Part shown: in pieces, positions 1 through 8,780 of the stretch
Position numbering within the stretch: position 1 is the first letter of the stretch
Layout of the letters: each line of letters opens with the position of its first letter
From: G942493375 sp942493375
GTDB taxonomy: Bacteria > Armatimonadota > UBA5829
Direction of reading: 5' to 3'
Length of the DNA stretch: 64,000 nt
NCBI GenBank assembly: GCA_942493375.1
Contig: OW818698.1
Location: 4,712,001-4,776,000, forward strand
Program-made: the position numbers and the translations under genes
Notes under the pieces: model-generated
Databases searched by the model: none
What the model saw: the letters and a program-made list of their open reading frames with translations, nothing else
What the model was told of the DNA's origin: nothing

Positions 1-92
1 TGCACCCATGCCAGAGCAGTTTCCCAGTTCATTCCCTGTCCGCTGTCTGCTTTTGACCACATCAGTCCAGTTGCTTTGTCCGTGATCGTACA
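1..92 (-). pseudogene. Second DUF1566 repeat of the same gene, out of frame
   Basis: Read leftward in the +1-shifted frame, this segment encodes TITDKATGLMW followed by SKADSGQGMNWETALAWV, a clear start of another DUF1566 repeat. It joins the preceding DNGNG motif if one base is restored near 87-93. The rest lies outside the window. Confidence 0.7.
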
Positions 93-838
93 CCGTTGCC
101 GTTGTCGTGAAAATCGTTCTTGCCGTAGGACGAATTCCCGCGGACATAACGGGCATACAATGTTCCAGCCCGACCATTCGGGAAGGCCTTCGGATATCCC
201 TTAATGCGACCATCAGCGAAGTTGACCCCAAAGACAGTGGGATTATTGCCCATTGTTCTTCCGATATACTCAGTGCTTGACCAGTCCTGGCAGTCAATTG
301 GCCGTTCACCAAGTTGTGTATTGCCATAGACAAATTCGAAATGCCTGGAATCCAGATACGGGAGCGAGTTCCCCTCCGGATGGAAACCGCCATTGAAGTT
401 AATCAGTGAGTAGAGTTCCTTGATCGTAGGCATACGCCAGTCTGTATAACCGCCAACCCGGCAGGCCTTTGCACCAGCCATCGCAGCATCCCAGGTCATC
501 TTCGAACCGCGCGTCTGCACCCACATCAGCCCTGTATTATTATCACTGACAGTGCCATCATCATTGTTTTTATAACTTGGCACTAGACCCGGATGCTGAG
601 CGTCCTGCCCATAAAACGGTTCCCCGGATTTAGGAGGCTGGAGCTCATTCCAGTTGCTATAACACCTCGTCTGACCAGTGCCAACAATCCTGTAAGTCTG
701 CGAACTAGAAAGCTTAGAATCTGGTTCACTCACTTGCAGAGTCCCAACCGGTTTATCAGATGTCTGTGACTTTGAACATCCTGCAAACAGGACAATGGTA
801 GCTATTGCCGAAACTGTAATCAGACTGATAGTGCGCAT
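62..838 (-). CDS. DUF1566-domain lipoprotein, frameshifted
   Basis: The protein starts with a lipoprotein signal peptide (hydrophobic stretch ending LFAGC, so lipidation at Cys21 is expected) and should be anchored to a membrane facing outward. The first DUF1566 repeat follows at about residues 95-235, with the family signatures GLMWVQ, DWRMPTIKELYSL and YARYVRGN. DUF1566 (Lcl C-terminal-like) domains occur in secreted and surface proteins of unclear role. GGAGG lies 7 bases before the ATG at 838. The reading frame ends early at DNGNGVRSRTKQLD, exactly where a second repeat should begin with DNGDGT-like sequence; that second repeat is visible in another frame and runs off the window start. 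The gene is therefore frameshifted at about 87-93, by a real mutation or a sequencing error. The gene diverges from the response regulator at 1082. Confidence 0.8.
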   Translation of the reverse strand: MRTISLITVSAIATIVLFAGCSKSQTSDKPVGTLQVSEPDSKLSSSQTYRIVGTGQTRCYSNWNELQPPKSGEPFYGQDAQHPGLVPSYKNNDDGTVSDNNTGLMWVQTRGSKMTWDAAMAGAKACRVGGYTDWRMPTIKELYSLINFNGGFHPEGNSLPYLDSRHFEFVYGNTQLGERPIDCQDWSSTEYIGRTMGNNPTVFGVNFADGRIKGYPKAFPNGRAGTLYARYVRGNSSYGKNDFHDNGNGVRSRTKQLD

Positions 839-1017
839 AACTTGCCTCCAAATATTACTTGGCGTCTATCGCTATTTTGGTAAAGGTTGCTTGCTATTGT
901 CTATTTAGACTCAACCCTTTGGATAGTAGTTTCCAGTTTTCAATCGCAATACAATCACACTTCAATCCTTTGAGAATTGCAGCAGTATATTTACTCTTGG
1001 ACCATAATCTCGCCTGT

Positions 1018-1046
1018 TTGCCTTGCCTAATCGGCGGTGCTAGAAT
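1018..1046 (+). promoter_or_regulatory. Sigma70-type promoter for the two-component operon
   Basis: TTGCCT and TAGAAT are separated by 17 bases, ending 35 bases before the response regulator ATG. This is a near-consensus housekeeping promoter by inspection only. Confidence 0.5.
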
Positions 1047-1081
1047 AAGGGCAGATATAGCTAGGAAAGGGTACAGGATTA

Positions 1082-1768
1082 ATGGCAGACCGCATACTCG
1101 TTGTTGATGATGACAACGATCTAATAGAAGGCCTTAGATGGTATCTGGAAGCGGAAGGTTTCGATATCATTGCTACCAATGACGGAGAGTCAGCAATTAA
1201 GATCTTCAGGGAACAGAAACCAGTCCTGGTTGTCCTGGATATAATGATGCCTGGAATGGATGGTCTGAATGTCTGCAAAACAATAACCGCTGAATCCAAC
1301 GCGATGGTAATGATGCTATCTGCTAAAAACCTGGAGATAGATAAAGTTCGGGCGCTTCAACTTGGTGCTGATGACTATGTGACCAAACCATTTCACGCGA
1401 TGGAATTCGTAGCCAGAGTAAAAGCGCTTATCAGGCGCAAGACCAAAGGCCAGTCTGCTGTCCCATCTTACAAGTGGAAAAATCTTGAGGTGTTCGTCGA
1501 CGAACATCGTGTCGTAGTTGGAGATACCAACGTAGAGCTGACAGCCATGCAGTTTGACTTACTCGCTGCACTTATGGGGCGTTCGCAGGTTGTATTTACC
1601 CGGGAGCAGTTGGTTGAAGTTGTTTGGGGTGGGGAGTTTTATGGTGAACTCCGCCTTGTGGATAACCTGATCTATCGGATGCGCGAACGTTTAGCAGCTG
1701 CCGGTTGCACCGATCTTCCGATTGTCGCGATCAGAGGAGTTGGCTATGTTTATCGTCCCGAAGGATAG
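1082..1768 (+). CDS. OmpR-family response regulator
   Basis: This is a 228-residue transcription regulator with an N-terminal receiver and a C-terminal winged-helix DNA-binding domain. The acidic pocket is Asp9-Asp10-Asp11, the phosphoacceptor is Asp53 in VVLDIMMPGMDG, and the conserved Lys is Lys102 in VTKPF. The C-terminal part (about 130-226) has the OmpR signatures LTAMQFDLLAAL, FTREQLVEVVWG and the RGVGYVYRPEG wing. Length is typical. It overlaps the downstream histidine kinase by 23 bases and is surely its cognate partner. The operon may extend into the glycosidase and UroD-like genes, only 30 bases beyond the kinase, which would suggest sensing of a glycan or envelope cue; that is inference. 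Confidence 0.93.
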   Translation: MADRILVVDDDNDLIEGLRWYLEAEGFDIIATNDGESAIKIFREQKPVLVVLDIMMPGMDGLNVCKTITAESNAMVMMLSAKNLEIDKVRALQLGADDYVTKPFHAMEFVARVKALIRRKTKGQSAVPSYKWKNLEVFVDEHRVVVGDTNVELTAMQFDLLAALMGRSQVVFTREQLVEVVWGGEFYGELRLVDNLIYRMRERLAAAGCTDLPIVAIRGVGYVYRPEG

Positions 1769-3065
1769 CGTTAGATTCCAGGTAGGGCTTGCAGTTCTGG
1801 TCACAATTACCCTGAGCTGGGTAATAAGCACAGGGCTGGCTAACTACATGAACTATTTGAATATCAAATCAATGCGCCAGACAATGCTGGAGCAACCCGG
1901 AATCTATCCGCAGCCAATCCCGGAACCGAAATTTAATATGACGGATTTCCTGTTGGGCCGCCCACCGAGACAACCCGAACCACCACGCCCATTTCCTATG
2001 CCTGGCTTAAGGCCGCCAGCTGGTATGCCTTTGCCGCCAGGTGGAAGACCCGGTTCACCTCAACCAGGATTCGGTCAACCGCCACCGATGGAACCACCGC
2101 CGCAAAATTCACCTCCTCCTGGTATGTTTACACCTTTGGAGTTGAGATGGGTACTTGTCAGATTGCTTGTCGCACTCTTACTGGCAGTCCTCGCAGCTTA
2201 CTGGCTTGGTAACAAGTTCACAAAACCGCTAATTGAACTGGCTGATGGTGCTCGTGCGTTTCACGCACGTGATTTCAAATATCGTGTTCCTGAATATGAA
2301 CAGAGTGAGTTTGCCGAAGTGGCAACAGCTATGAATGATATGGCACAGGAAGTATCCGGACATATTCGCAGCCTCGAAGCCGATGCAGAACGCAGGCGGC
2401 AATTTCTTGCGGACATTGCTCATGAGCTTAGAAGTCCAGTTACAACAATGCGGACCATGGCTGGAGCCCTGCAGGACGGTACTGCAGATGAACCACACCG
2501 AAAAGAACGGGCTATATCAGTGCTGGTTCGCACATCAGAGCGTATGTTCAGACTCGTTCAGGATGTGATGGAGTTAGTCGAATTGGATCTGGATAAGCTT
2601 CCGGTCAACCGGATTGAAGTTGATCTAGGACATTTAGTTGCCGGGGTCATCGCATCAAACGAAACAGATGCCATCAAAGCGGGAATCATCCTCAAGCCCT
2701 TCGAACCAGGGACACCGGTAAAGGCCAAAGTCGATCCCGACCGCATTACGCAGGCTCTGGACAACATTGTAGGAAACGCGATCAGTTACGCCGGCGCAGG
2801 TGCGTCAGTAAGCGCCATAATAGAGGATGGAGAGAATATCCGGATAAACATCATTGACACCGGTATAGGCATTCCAGTTAAAGACTTGCCGCATATTCTG
2901 GATTCATTCTACCGGGTAAATGCTGCCAGATCACCCGGAGAAAACCATATCGGCTTGGGCCTCAGCATCGCGAGTCGGATGGTGGAGACCCACGGTGGTA
3001 AAATTACCATAGCCAGCCAGGTAGGCAAAGGTACTACCGTCACAATAGTGATCCCCAAAACCTAA
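1746..3065 (+). CDS. Membrane sensor histidine kinase with Pro-rich extracytoplasmic loop
   Basis: I prefer ATG 1746 (439 residues) over the upstream TTG at 1722 because AGAGGAG sits 6-7 bases before it. A first membrane helix (about 10-33) and a second (about 133-153) bracket a loop of about 100 residues that is very rich in Pro and Gly (repeated RPP, PPPG, PPP). HAMP follows, then the HisKA dimerization helix with phosphorylated His226 in DIAHELRSP, and a HATPase domain with N box NIVGNA, G1 DTGIGIP and G2 GLGLSIA. It should autophosphorylate and pass phosphate to the regulator encoded upstream. The Pro-rich sensor loop does not resemble a known ligand-binding fold and may be unstructured or contact cell wall. 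Confidence 0.92.
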   Translation: MFIVPKDSVRFQVGLAVLVTITLSWVISTGLANYMNYLNIKSMRQTMLEQPGIYPQPIPEPKFNMTDFLLGRPPRQPEPPRPFPMPGLRPPAGMPLPPGGRPGSPQPGFGQPPPMEPPPQNSPPPGMFTPLELRWVLVRLLVALLLAVLAAYWLGNKFTKPLIELADGARAFHARDFKYRVPEYEQSEFAEVATAMNDMAQEVSGHIRSLEADAERRRQFLADIAHELRSPVTTMRTMAGALQDGTADEPHRKERAISVLVRTSERMFRLVQDVMELVELDLDKLPVNRIEVDLGHLVAGVIASNETDAIKAGIILKPFEPGTPVKAKVDPDRITQALDNIVGNAISYAGAGASVSAIIEDGENIRINIIDTGIGIPVKDLPHILDSFYRVNAARSPGENHIGLGLSIASRMVETHGGKITIASQVGKGTTVTIVIPKT

Positions 3066-3095
3066 GCTGCCATTTATTACCATAGGAGATTCGCC

Positions 3096-5693
3096 ATGTT
3101 GATTAAGGATATTCCACTTGATGATCTTCACTTGTCTGATCTGGCTTGTCCGGATTCGTTCTTTTGGCCAGGATATATCTGGTTCTGGAATGATCTTGTT
3201 ACAGAGGATATAATCAAAACTCAATTAGAGGATATGTGTGCTCACGGGGCAAAGACTGTCTGGCCGTTCGCCTGGCCCAACTTCCGGCCTGATTTCAACC
3301 CTACGTCAATGGAACCGGAATACCTGAGCAAAGAGTTTCTTGCTCTATTCCGCATTGTTGCAGAACATGCAACCAAACTCGGGATGAGGGTGTGGCTATA
3401 TGACGAAGGAGGTTGGCCCTCCGGCAGCGCTTATGGTAAGGTCGTCAGAGAAAATCCCAGCCTGCTATTCAAACCACTGGAAAGAAAACTGATCCCGCTG
3501 AGTGCAGGAGAATCACTTATAGTTCCGGAGGACTCACTGGCAGCTTTTCTAGTAGATCCTGATGGATCCAAACAGCGACTCACTCCTGGAACGGAAATCA
3601 TTGGTAGTCAGGATACTGTTCTGCAGGTCTTCAAACAGGCAACATACGATATCAACACACCGAATGTAATTCCTTATCCCGATCATCTCAACCCACAAGC
3701 GACAGAGAGTTTCATTCATCTCACTCATGAGGCCTATAGAGCAGTTGCGTCTGAATACTTCGGCGACACTATCCCACTGGCATTCACAGATGAACCCCGC
3801 CTCTGCAATTGTCCCTGGACTGATGATGCAAAAGAGGATTTTGAACGGCAATTCGGATATGATCTGATCGACCATCTACCCGCAATATTCGATACCGACA
3901 GTTCAGATGGAGCAAATGTCCGCGTAGACTACTTCGACTGGTGGAGCAGGCGTTATGCCGACACTTTTTTCGGAGGAATAAAGGACTGGTGCCACAAAAA
4001 CTCACTGCTCTCTGCCGGACATCTTGGCGGGGAGGACAGCACCAGCGGTTCCAGAGTGCACGGTTATGGGCATATACTCCGTGTGTTGAGAGAGTTCGAT
4101 ATCCCTTCTGTTGACACTATCTGGCGTCAGTTGTTTCCGGGTGAACTCACTATGATTGATCACTCGTGGGGAGGAAATCACAGCAAGATACCATCTGCAG
4201 TCAATCACCATTTCCCGATATTTGCGTCATCAGTTGCCCATCAGAAAGATCTAAAGTGGGCAGCGACTGAATCATTCTGCGTATATGGTAGCGGAATTAC
4301 TCCAGCGCAGATGAAATGGGTTACCGATTTTCAGTATGTCCGCGGGATAAATCTGATGAGTATGGGAGGCTATTCCACTTCTACCCGGGACTATTACATG
4401 GGTGGACAGAGACCCAACGCAGGACCTGGAAATCCTATGTGGAAATACTCTGATCTCTACCATTCATATACAGCCAGACTCAGCTACCTGATGAGCCTCG
4501 GAAGACCCGATGTAGACATCGCAGTCTACTTACCAATAAGAGACATGTGGGCAGCCGGTCCCGATATGCAGGCAATAGAGTTCTCTCACGACCAACTTGC
4601 TAAAACGTTGTTGCAATACCAGTGTGACTTTGATGTCATCGACGATGACATTCTGGAGAGCAACTCCACACAGATCATAGATGATACTCTTGCTGTCGGC
4701 CCAATGCGATATCATACAGTCATACTGTCAAAAACAGACTGGATCAGCGAAGCCTCCAAGGCAACTCTTGAGTCGTTCAAAAAGTCCGGCGGCAGAGTGC
4801 TGCAGGTAGACGGCGGTTATGATGGCGAGGACAGCATTGAACTGGAACAACTTCAAGGACTTCTGCAGCCAGTCGTCCACGTTTCACCCACCAATCCCAT
4901 GATTCGAGCCTGTAAACGCACCACCCCCACAGGCAGCATTTATCTGGTCACCAACGAAGGCACTATAGGTACTTCCATTGAGATAACATTTGATGAGTCC
5001 ATTACTCCTGTTCAAATAAAGCCGGAAACGGGTGATTGCTGGAGAGTATCCGTGGCACGAATAGAGAATGGTAAATGTATCGTGCCACTGACAATGGATT
5101 TTGCTGGATCGTGTATCTTCTTCTTTACCGATTCTGAACTTAATGATTCTCCACAACCAGCATCTTCCGGCGATGAACTGTTGAATCTGGACACTGGTTG
5201 GACTTGTAAGCGAGTCCGTGAGTATAAAATTGGCGAACACGATTTCGAGGTCGCAGACATATCAGAAGAAGCTCTGAGTGTTTTCCTGGGAGACTGGCGA
5301 AAAACGTTCGGTGATGGTTTCTCAGGGGATGCCCAATACTGCATTGAGTTCAAATGTGATGATGCGCTGTTAGTGAACGCTGCAGTGCTGGATCTGGGTG
5401 ATGTGCATTGCGCCTGTGAGGTTAGCGTTAACGGCAAATCTATCGGGAGAAAATCCTGGTCTCCATACTGCTTCCCGCTGGATGGCACTCTCATTAATGG
5501 GGTGAACGAACTCACCGTGACAGTAACTAATACCATGGCAAACCAGTTTGTCACAGGCGACCTGCAAGACAGATGGCCTGACAATGTGATAGGCCCATAT
5601 CACTCCATTGCACTTGGACTGGAAAAAGACTCTATAGCGAGCGGGCTAACTGGCCCAGTCACCATAAAAGGCAAACGTCCTGTTTGGAGGTAA
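3096..5693 (+). CDS. Putative glycoside hydrolase, GH106-like (alpha-L-rhamnosidase-like)
   Basis: The 865-residue protein has no signal peptide. The N-terminal TIM-barrel-like part carries PGYIWFWND, QLEDMCAHGAKTVWP and LYDEGGWPSGSAYG, a pattern seen in GH106-type and related large glycosidases. The middle includes FTDEPRLC and ATESFCVYG, which place acidic residues at barrel strand ends. The C-terminal quarter (about 690-865) looks like a galactose-binding beta-sandwich with a cap strand (CEVSVNGKSIG, GVNELTVTVTNT). AGGAG lies 7 bases before the ATG. It is followed immediately by the UroD-like gene, whose Shine-Dalgarno lies inside this gene's last codons, so the two are translationally linked. 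Family assignment to GH106 is from motif memory and is less certain than 'glycoside hydrolase'; substrate unknown, rhamnoside suspected. Confidence 0.65.
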   Translation: MLIKDIPLDDLHLSDLACPDSFFWPGYIWFWNDLVTEDIIKTQLEDMCAHGAKTVWPFAWPNFRPDFNPTSMEPEYLSKEFLALFRIVAEHATKLGMRVWLYDEGGWPSGSAYGKVVRENPSLLFKPLERKLIPLSAGESLIVPEDSLAAFLVDPDGSKQRLTPGTEIIGSQDTVLQVFKQATYDINTPNVIPYPDHLNPQATESFIHLTHEAYRAVASEYFGDTIPLAFTDEPRLCNCPWTDDAKEDFERQFGYDLIDHLPAIFDTDSSDGANVRVDYFDWWSRRYADTFFGGIKDWCHKNSLLSAGHLGGEDSTSGSRVHGYGHILRVLREFDIPSVDTIWRQLFPGELTMIDHSWGGNHSKIPSAVNHHFPIFASSVAHQKDLKWAATESFCVYGSGITPAQMKWVTDFQYVRGINLMSMGGYSTSTRDYYMGGQRPNAGPGNPMWKYSDLYHSYTARLSYLMSLGRPDVDIAVYLPIRDMWAAGPDMQAIEFSHDQLAKTLLQYQCDFDVIDDDILESNSTQIIDDTLAVGPMRYHTVILSKTDWISEASKATLESFKKSGGRVLQVDGGYDGEDSIELEQLQGLLQPVVHVSPTNPMIRACKRTTPTGSIYLVTNEGTIGTSIEITFDESITPVQIKPETGDCWRVSVARIENGKCIVPLTMDFAGSCIFFFTDSELNDSPQPASSGDELLNLDTGWTCKRVREYKIGEHDFEVADISEEALSVFLGDWRKTFGDGFSGDAQYCIEFKCDDALLVNAAVLDLGDVHCACEVSVNGKSIGRKSWSPYCFPLDGTLINGVNELTVTVTNTMANQFVTGDLQDRWPDNVIGPYHSIALGLEKDSIASGLTGPVTIKGKRPVWR

Positions 5694-5699
5694 TATCCA

Positions 5700-6821
5700 G
5701 TGACTGATAGAGAGAGATTCCACAATGTGCTTCATTTTCAGGATGTAGATCGCGTCCCGAATGTAGAAATAGGCTATTGGAAAGGTGCTATAAACCGGTG
5801 GCTTCATGAGGGATTGCCATCTGATCTCCCCATTTGGGCACCTGCCAACGACCCTCAGTACACCCGAAACAGTAGAGAACTAACCCAATATTTCGGTCTC
5901 GATGCGCATGATATCGCCTATAACACCGCAGTAGGGATTTTTCCTACTATACCTCGCACTGTCGAAGTGACTGATGATGGTGTCTATGAAAAGATCAGCT
6001 ATTCGGATGGATATACCTATATACGTCTGAAGACAGATATAGAAGGCAGCATTCACGATATTGACTGGGCCGTTAAGGATCACACTGACTGGGAGAGAGT
6101 GCGGGATTCAATTCTTCCTGGTTGGCATAATATTTCCCGAAGTCCCGAGACTTTGCCTTCAAATGACAGGACATTCCCGGCTATCCTGACTCTGCCGGGC
6201 TTCTTCTGGCAGTTGCGGATATGGATGGGTTTTGAGAAAGCTTGCACGGTCTTCTATGAAGATCCGGTTTGGGCTCAAGAAATCATGACATTCCTTGGTG
6301 ATTATCTGAAATCCCAGTGCGAACTGGTATTGGAGCATTTTAGGCCTGATTATATCGGCTTTGATGAAGACATGTCCTACAACCACGGTTCAATGTTATC
6401 CCCTAAAATAATTGAGGAGTTCCTGGTTCCGCAATACGACAAAGTAACGTCATATGCCAGGTCAATGGGAGTGGATATCTTCACAGTCGATTCAGATGGG
6501 TTGAATGACGAGATTATTCCAGTTCTATATCGGGGTGGTGTAAATGCCTGGTTACCGTTCGAAATGGTCTGCAGGCAGGATCAACCAACTCTTATTGAAC
6601 TTGCCAAAACCTATCCATGGCTCAGGATGATTGGCGGAATGGATAAAACGGCACTGTCGAAGGGCTATGAAGACATTGATGCAGAAATCGCTAGAATCAG
6701 ACCTTTGACAGATCGCGGAGGTTATATCCCGATGATAGACCACAAAGTCCCTCCGGATGTATCTTTAGAGAACTATAAATACTACCTGCAACAGAAAATA
6801 AAATCCCTTGCAATGAAATAG
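5700..6821 (+). CDS. Uroporphyrinogen decarboxylase-fold protein (UroD/MtaA-like)
   Basis: This 373-residue protein belongs to the UroD superfamily: it begins MTDRERFHNVLHFQDVDRVP, the usual opening of this group, and ends with IGGMDKTALSKG and GGYIPMIDHKVPPDVS, which mark the UroD-like proteins often found beside sugar genes rather than true haem-pathway HemE. No haem gene is nearby, so a HemE role is unlikely; methyl transfer or another small-molecule reaction is possible. The start is GTG 5700, with GGAGG at 5687-5691 inside the end of the glycosidase gene. Expression is thus likely coupled to the glycosidase. Confidence 0.85.
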   Translation: MTDRERFHNVLHFQDVDRVPNVEIGYWKGAINRWLHEGLPSDLPIWAPANDPQYTRNSRELTQYFGLDAHDIAYNTAVGIFPTIPRTVEVTDDGVYEKISYSDGYTYIRLKTDIEGSIHDIDWAVKDHTDWERVRDSILPGWHNISRSPETLPSNDRTFPAILTLPGFFWQLRIWMGFEKACTVFYEDPVWAQEIMTFLGDYLKSQCELVLEHFRPDYIGFDEDMSYNHGSMLSPKIIEEFLVPQYDKVTSYARSMGVDIFTVDSDGLNDEIIPVLYRGGVNAWLPFEMVCRQDQPTLIELAKTYPWLRMIGGMDKTALSKGYEDIDAEIARIRPLTDRGGYIPMIDHKVPPDVSLENYKYYLQQKIKSLAMK

Positions 6822-6854
6822 CATAGAGTCGAAGAGGATATACGAAATTGTGGT

Positions 6855-6871
6855 GCAGGCTTCCAGCCTGC
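6855..6871. repeat. Dispersed hairpin repeat (GCAGGCT-TCC-AGCCTGC), copy 1
   Basis: A perfect 7-bp inverted repeat with a 3-base loop, preceded by TTGTGGT. Other copies lie at 45973-45989 and 53627-53641 with the same flank. Intergenic. Confidence 0.75.
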
Positions 6872-6888
6872 CGTCCTTTCCTTTCCCT

Positions 6889-6922
6889 AAAATCTGCGAA
6901 AATCTGCGAAATCTGCGGATAA
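6889..6922. repeat. Tandem AAATCTGCG repeat ending GGATAAT, copy 1
   Basis: Three imperfect units of about 10 bases reading AAAATCTGCG, then GGATAAT. A related array lies at 53723-53758, again just after the GCAGGCT hairpin, so the two elements travel together here. Confidence 0.6.
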
Positions 6923-6960
6923 TTGTTTTATTCGCCATTCCCACTCAAAACTTTCGGAAG

Positions 6961-6990
6961 TTGACTTACAAGCTCGATATATGATATTCT
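6961..6990 (+). promoter_or_regulatory. Promoter for the tRNA-Arg/tRNA-His unit
   Basis: TTGACT, 18-base spacer, TATTCT, placed about 40 bases before tRNA-Arg. Position and sequence fit a sigma70 promoter. Confidence 0.55.
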
Positions 6991-7029
6991 AATTGCTGAA
7001 GTTGTGCTCTGCACAGCTATGTTATTTGT

Positions 7030-7105
7030 GCCCCCATAGCTCAGGGGATAGAGCAATTGCCTTCTAAGCAATGGGCCGCATGTTCGAATCATGCTGGGGG
7101 CGCCA
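7030..7105 (+). tRNA. tRNA-Arg (anticodon TCT)
   Basis: The 76-base gene folds as a cloverleaf: acceptor GCCCCCA pairs with TGGGGGC, the D arm contains AGCTCAGGGGATAGAGC, the anticodon loop CTTCTAA gives TCT (7063-7065), and the T loop is TTCGAAT. CCA (7103-7105) is encoded. It reads AGA codons. tRNA-His follows 16 bases downstream. Confidence 0.95.
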
Positions 7106-7121
7106 CATATCAGTTTCGCAT

Positions 7122-7199
7122 GGCGGGAGTAGCTCAGCAGGTTAGAGCGCCAGGTTGTGGCCCTGGAGGCCGAGGGTTCGAGTCCCTTTTCTCGCCCCA
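7122..7199 (+). tRNA. tRNA-His (anticodon GTG)
   Basis: The anticodon loop TTGTGGC within the CCAGG/CCTGG stem gives GTG (7157-7159). The extra 5' G (7122) opposite discriminator C is the histidine identity element. T loop TTCGAGT and encoded CCA are present. It is followed by a strong terminator at 7205-7237. Confidence 0.95.
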
Positions 7200-7204
7200 A
7201 TTTT

Positions 7205-7237
7205 AAAATGCCGGGGTATCTAATACACCGGCATTTT
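7205..7237 (+). terminator. Intrinsic terminator after the tRNA genes
   Basis: AAAATGCCGG and CCGGCATTTT form a perfect 10-bp stem with a 13-base loop, followed by ATTTACTT. It begins 5 bases after the CCA end of tRNA-His. Confidence 0.85.
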
Positions 7238-7417
7238 ATTTACTTGTATAATACAACGATACATTAAACTAAATAGTAGGCATATACAAGCCCTTTGTGC
7301 AAAATGGGTATTGTTTGTTACACTACCTTGCTACTCGTGGGTATTGTGTGTTCTTCTAAATATGGTGATGAATGTCACTGCACATTATGTCAGAATATTA
7401 TTGGAGTGTATTGCACC

Positions 7418-8641
7418 ATGGATAAGATCAGAATCATACTTGCAGGTCCTGGCGGTGGTAGAGGGTACTGGTTCGCTTCAGAGATAATAAAGCATCCTGA
7501 TTTTGAGCTTGTAGCTATGGTTGATCGCATAGAACAGACCGCAGTTCTAGCAGCTAAACACTTGGGTATAACCGGTATCCCCATTTTTCCGGACTGTGTA
7601 CAGGCTTTGGACAGCGTAGAGTGTGACGCAATATTAGTTGCCACATCAGATAGCCAGCACGTAGTACCGACAGTTGCAGCACTGGAGCGCGGTAAGTTCG
7701 TATATGTAGAAAAACCATTGTCTATTACCCTACTTGACTGTTTGAAAATAGCCAGAGCAGATAAAGCTGCAGGAGGTAAAACTCTAGTTGGCTTCAACCT
7801 GCGATTTGCTCCTCTATACGCTCATCTCCAGCAGCGTGCCCGTAAAGGCGACCTGGGCGATCTGCTGACCATTCAGGCCGATGAATTCTACCACGGCGGC
7901 AAGACCTATTTCCGCAGGTGGAATAGATTACGGGAGTTTGGTGGAGGACTTTGGATCACAAAAGCCTGTCACGATTTTGATTTGCTCTATTTTATGGCTG
8001 GCAAACTACCGCTTAGAGTAAACTCCGTTGCAGGGCTTTCATACTACAAAAATAAACCGGAAGCTGGTGAGTGGTGTAGAGAGTGCCCCATTGAGAAAGA
8101 ATGTCCTGACTCCGCAGTCAAAGAATCCGCTGGCTGGGATGACTTTACCAAAGAGTTGATGCAAACCCGTGACAGTGTTGGATGGCGCTGGGATATGTGC
8201 CTGTTCAACAGCGATAAAGACACTCACGATCACGGAATTGCTACCGTTGAGTTCGAAGATAAGATTTATGGAACCTACACCCTGAATGTAGTCGCCGCCT
8301 TTACCGACAGGACAATGCGTCTGTCCGGAACAAAGGGTACAATGCAGGGGGCATTAAGCACTAACGATTTGACCCATTGGGAAAGATACGATGATTCCGC
8401 TCCTTCGGTTTCTCCGCTTGTAGAAGGTGAGATAACTGGAGGTCATGGTGGAGGAGATTCTATGCTGCTGACCAATTTTGCAGCTTTCGTGCGGGGAGAA
8501 TCAGCCAGAGTTACTACGCCTGCAGAAGCAGGTATAGCTGTAGCAATGGGTCAGGCAGCCACAATGTCATCAGACACTAACAAAGTAGTAGAAATGGAAG
8601 AAGTCCCCGGCTGGACCGAATTACTGACACTACTAAAGTAG
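7418..8641 (+). CDS. Gfo/Idh/MocA-family oxidoreductase
   Basis: I start at ATG 7418 (407 residues) because MDKIRIILAGPGGGRGYW begins the Rossmann fold at once and GGAG lies 11 bases upstream; the in-frame stretch back to 7295 looks non-coding. The NAD(P)-binding half has GPGGGRG and the EKPL motif (VYVEKPLSI) with the conserved Lys. The C-terminal sheet domain includes the cluster EWCRECPIEKECPDSA (CxxCx5C), also seen in other Gfo/Idh/MocA members and possibly a metal or disulfide site. These enzymes oxidise or reduce sugars and cyclitols with a nicotinamide cofactor; the substrate here is unknown. A hairpin starts directly after the stop codon. Confidence 0.9.
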   Translation: MDKIRIILAGPGGGRGYWFASEIIKHPDFELVAMVDRIEQTAVLAAKHLGITGIPIFPDCVQALDSVECDAILVATSDSQHVVPTVAALERGKFVYVEKPLSITLLDCLKIARADKAAGGKTLVGFNLRFAPLYAHLQQRARKGDLGDLLTIQADEFYHGGKTYFRRWNRLREFGGGLWITKACHDFDLLYFMAGKLPLRVNSVAGLSYYKNKPEAGEWCRECPIEKECPDSAVKESAGWDDFTKELMQTRDSVGWRWDMCLFNSDKDTHDHGIATVEFEDKIYGTYTLNVVAAFTDRTMRLSGTKGTMQGALSTNDLTHWERYDDSAPSVSPLVEGEITGGHGGGDSMLLTNFAAFVRGESARVTTPAEAGIAVAMGQAATMSSDTNKVVEMEEVPGWTELLTLLK

Positions 8642-8663
8642 GGGAGACCCTCCGTGGTCTCCC
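8642..8663 (+). terminator. Hairpin after the oxidoreductase gene
   Basis: GGGAGACC and GGTCTCCC form an 8-bp stem with loop CTCCGT directly after the stop codon. There is no good T-tract, so it may stabilise the 3' end rather than terminate. Confidence 0.45.
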
Positions 8664-8691
8664 GCACAATTATCATCTTTAACTGTAAGTT

Positions 8692-8721
8692 GTCATCCTG
8701 AACGCAGTGAAGGATCTGCTT
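8692..8721. repeat. GTCATCCTGA...GGATCT dispersed repeat, single arm
   Basis: One arm of the repeat that forms long inverted pairs at 40879-40947 and 47074-47143: GTCATCCTGAACGCAGTG then AAGGATCTGCTTT. It lies between convergent genes. Confidence 0.7.
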
Positions 8722-8780
8722 TGTATACGTGCCTGTAAAACCGTAACAAAACAAATCCTTCATTATATATATACCCGTAA

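Noticed and set aside
859..1107. 82-codon frame between the DUF1566 gene and response regulator
   Set aside because: It overlaps the promoter and regulator start in another frame, with no ribosome site or motif.
7295..7417. N-terminal extension of the oxidoreductase
   Set aside because: The extension is Cys-rich and lacks a fold; the Rossmann motif begins at ATG 7418, which has its own GGAG.
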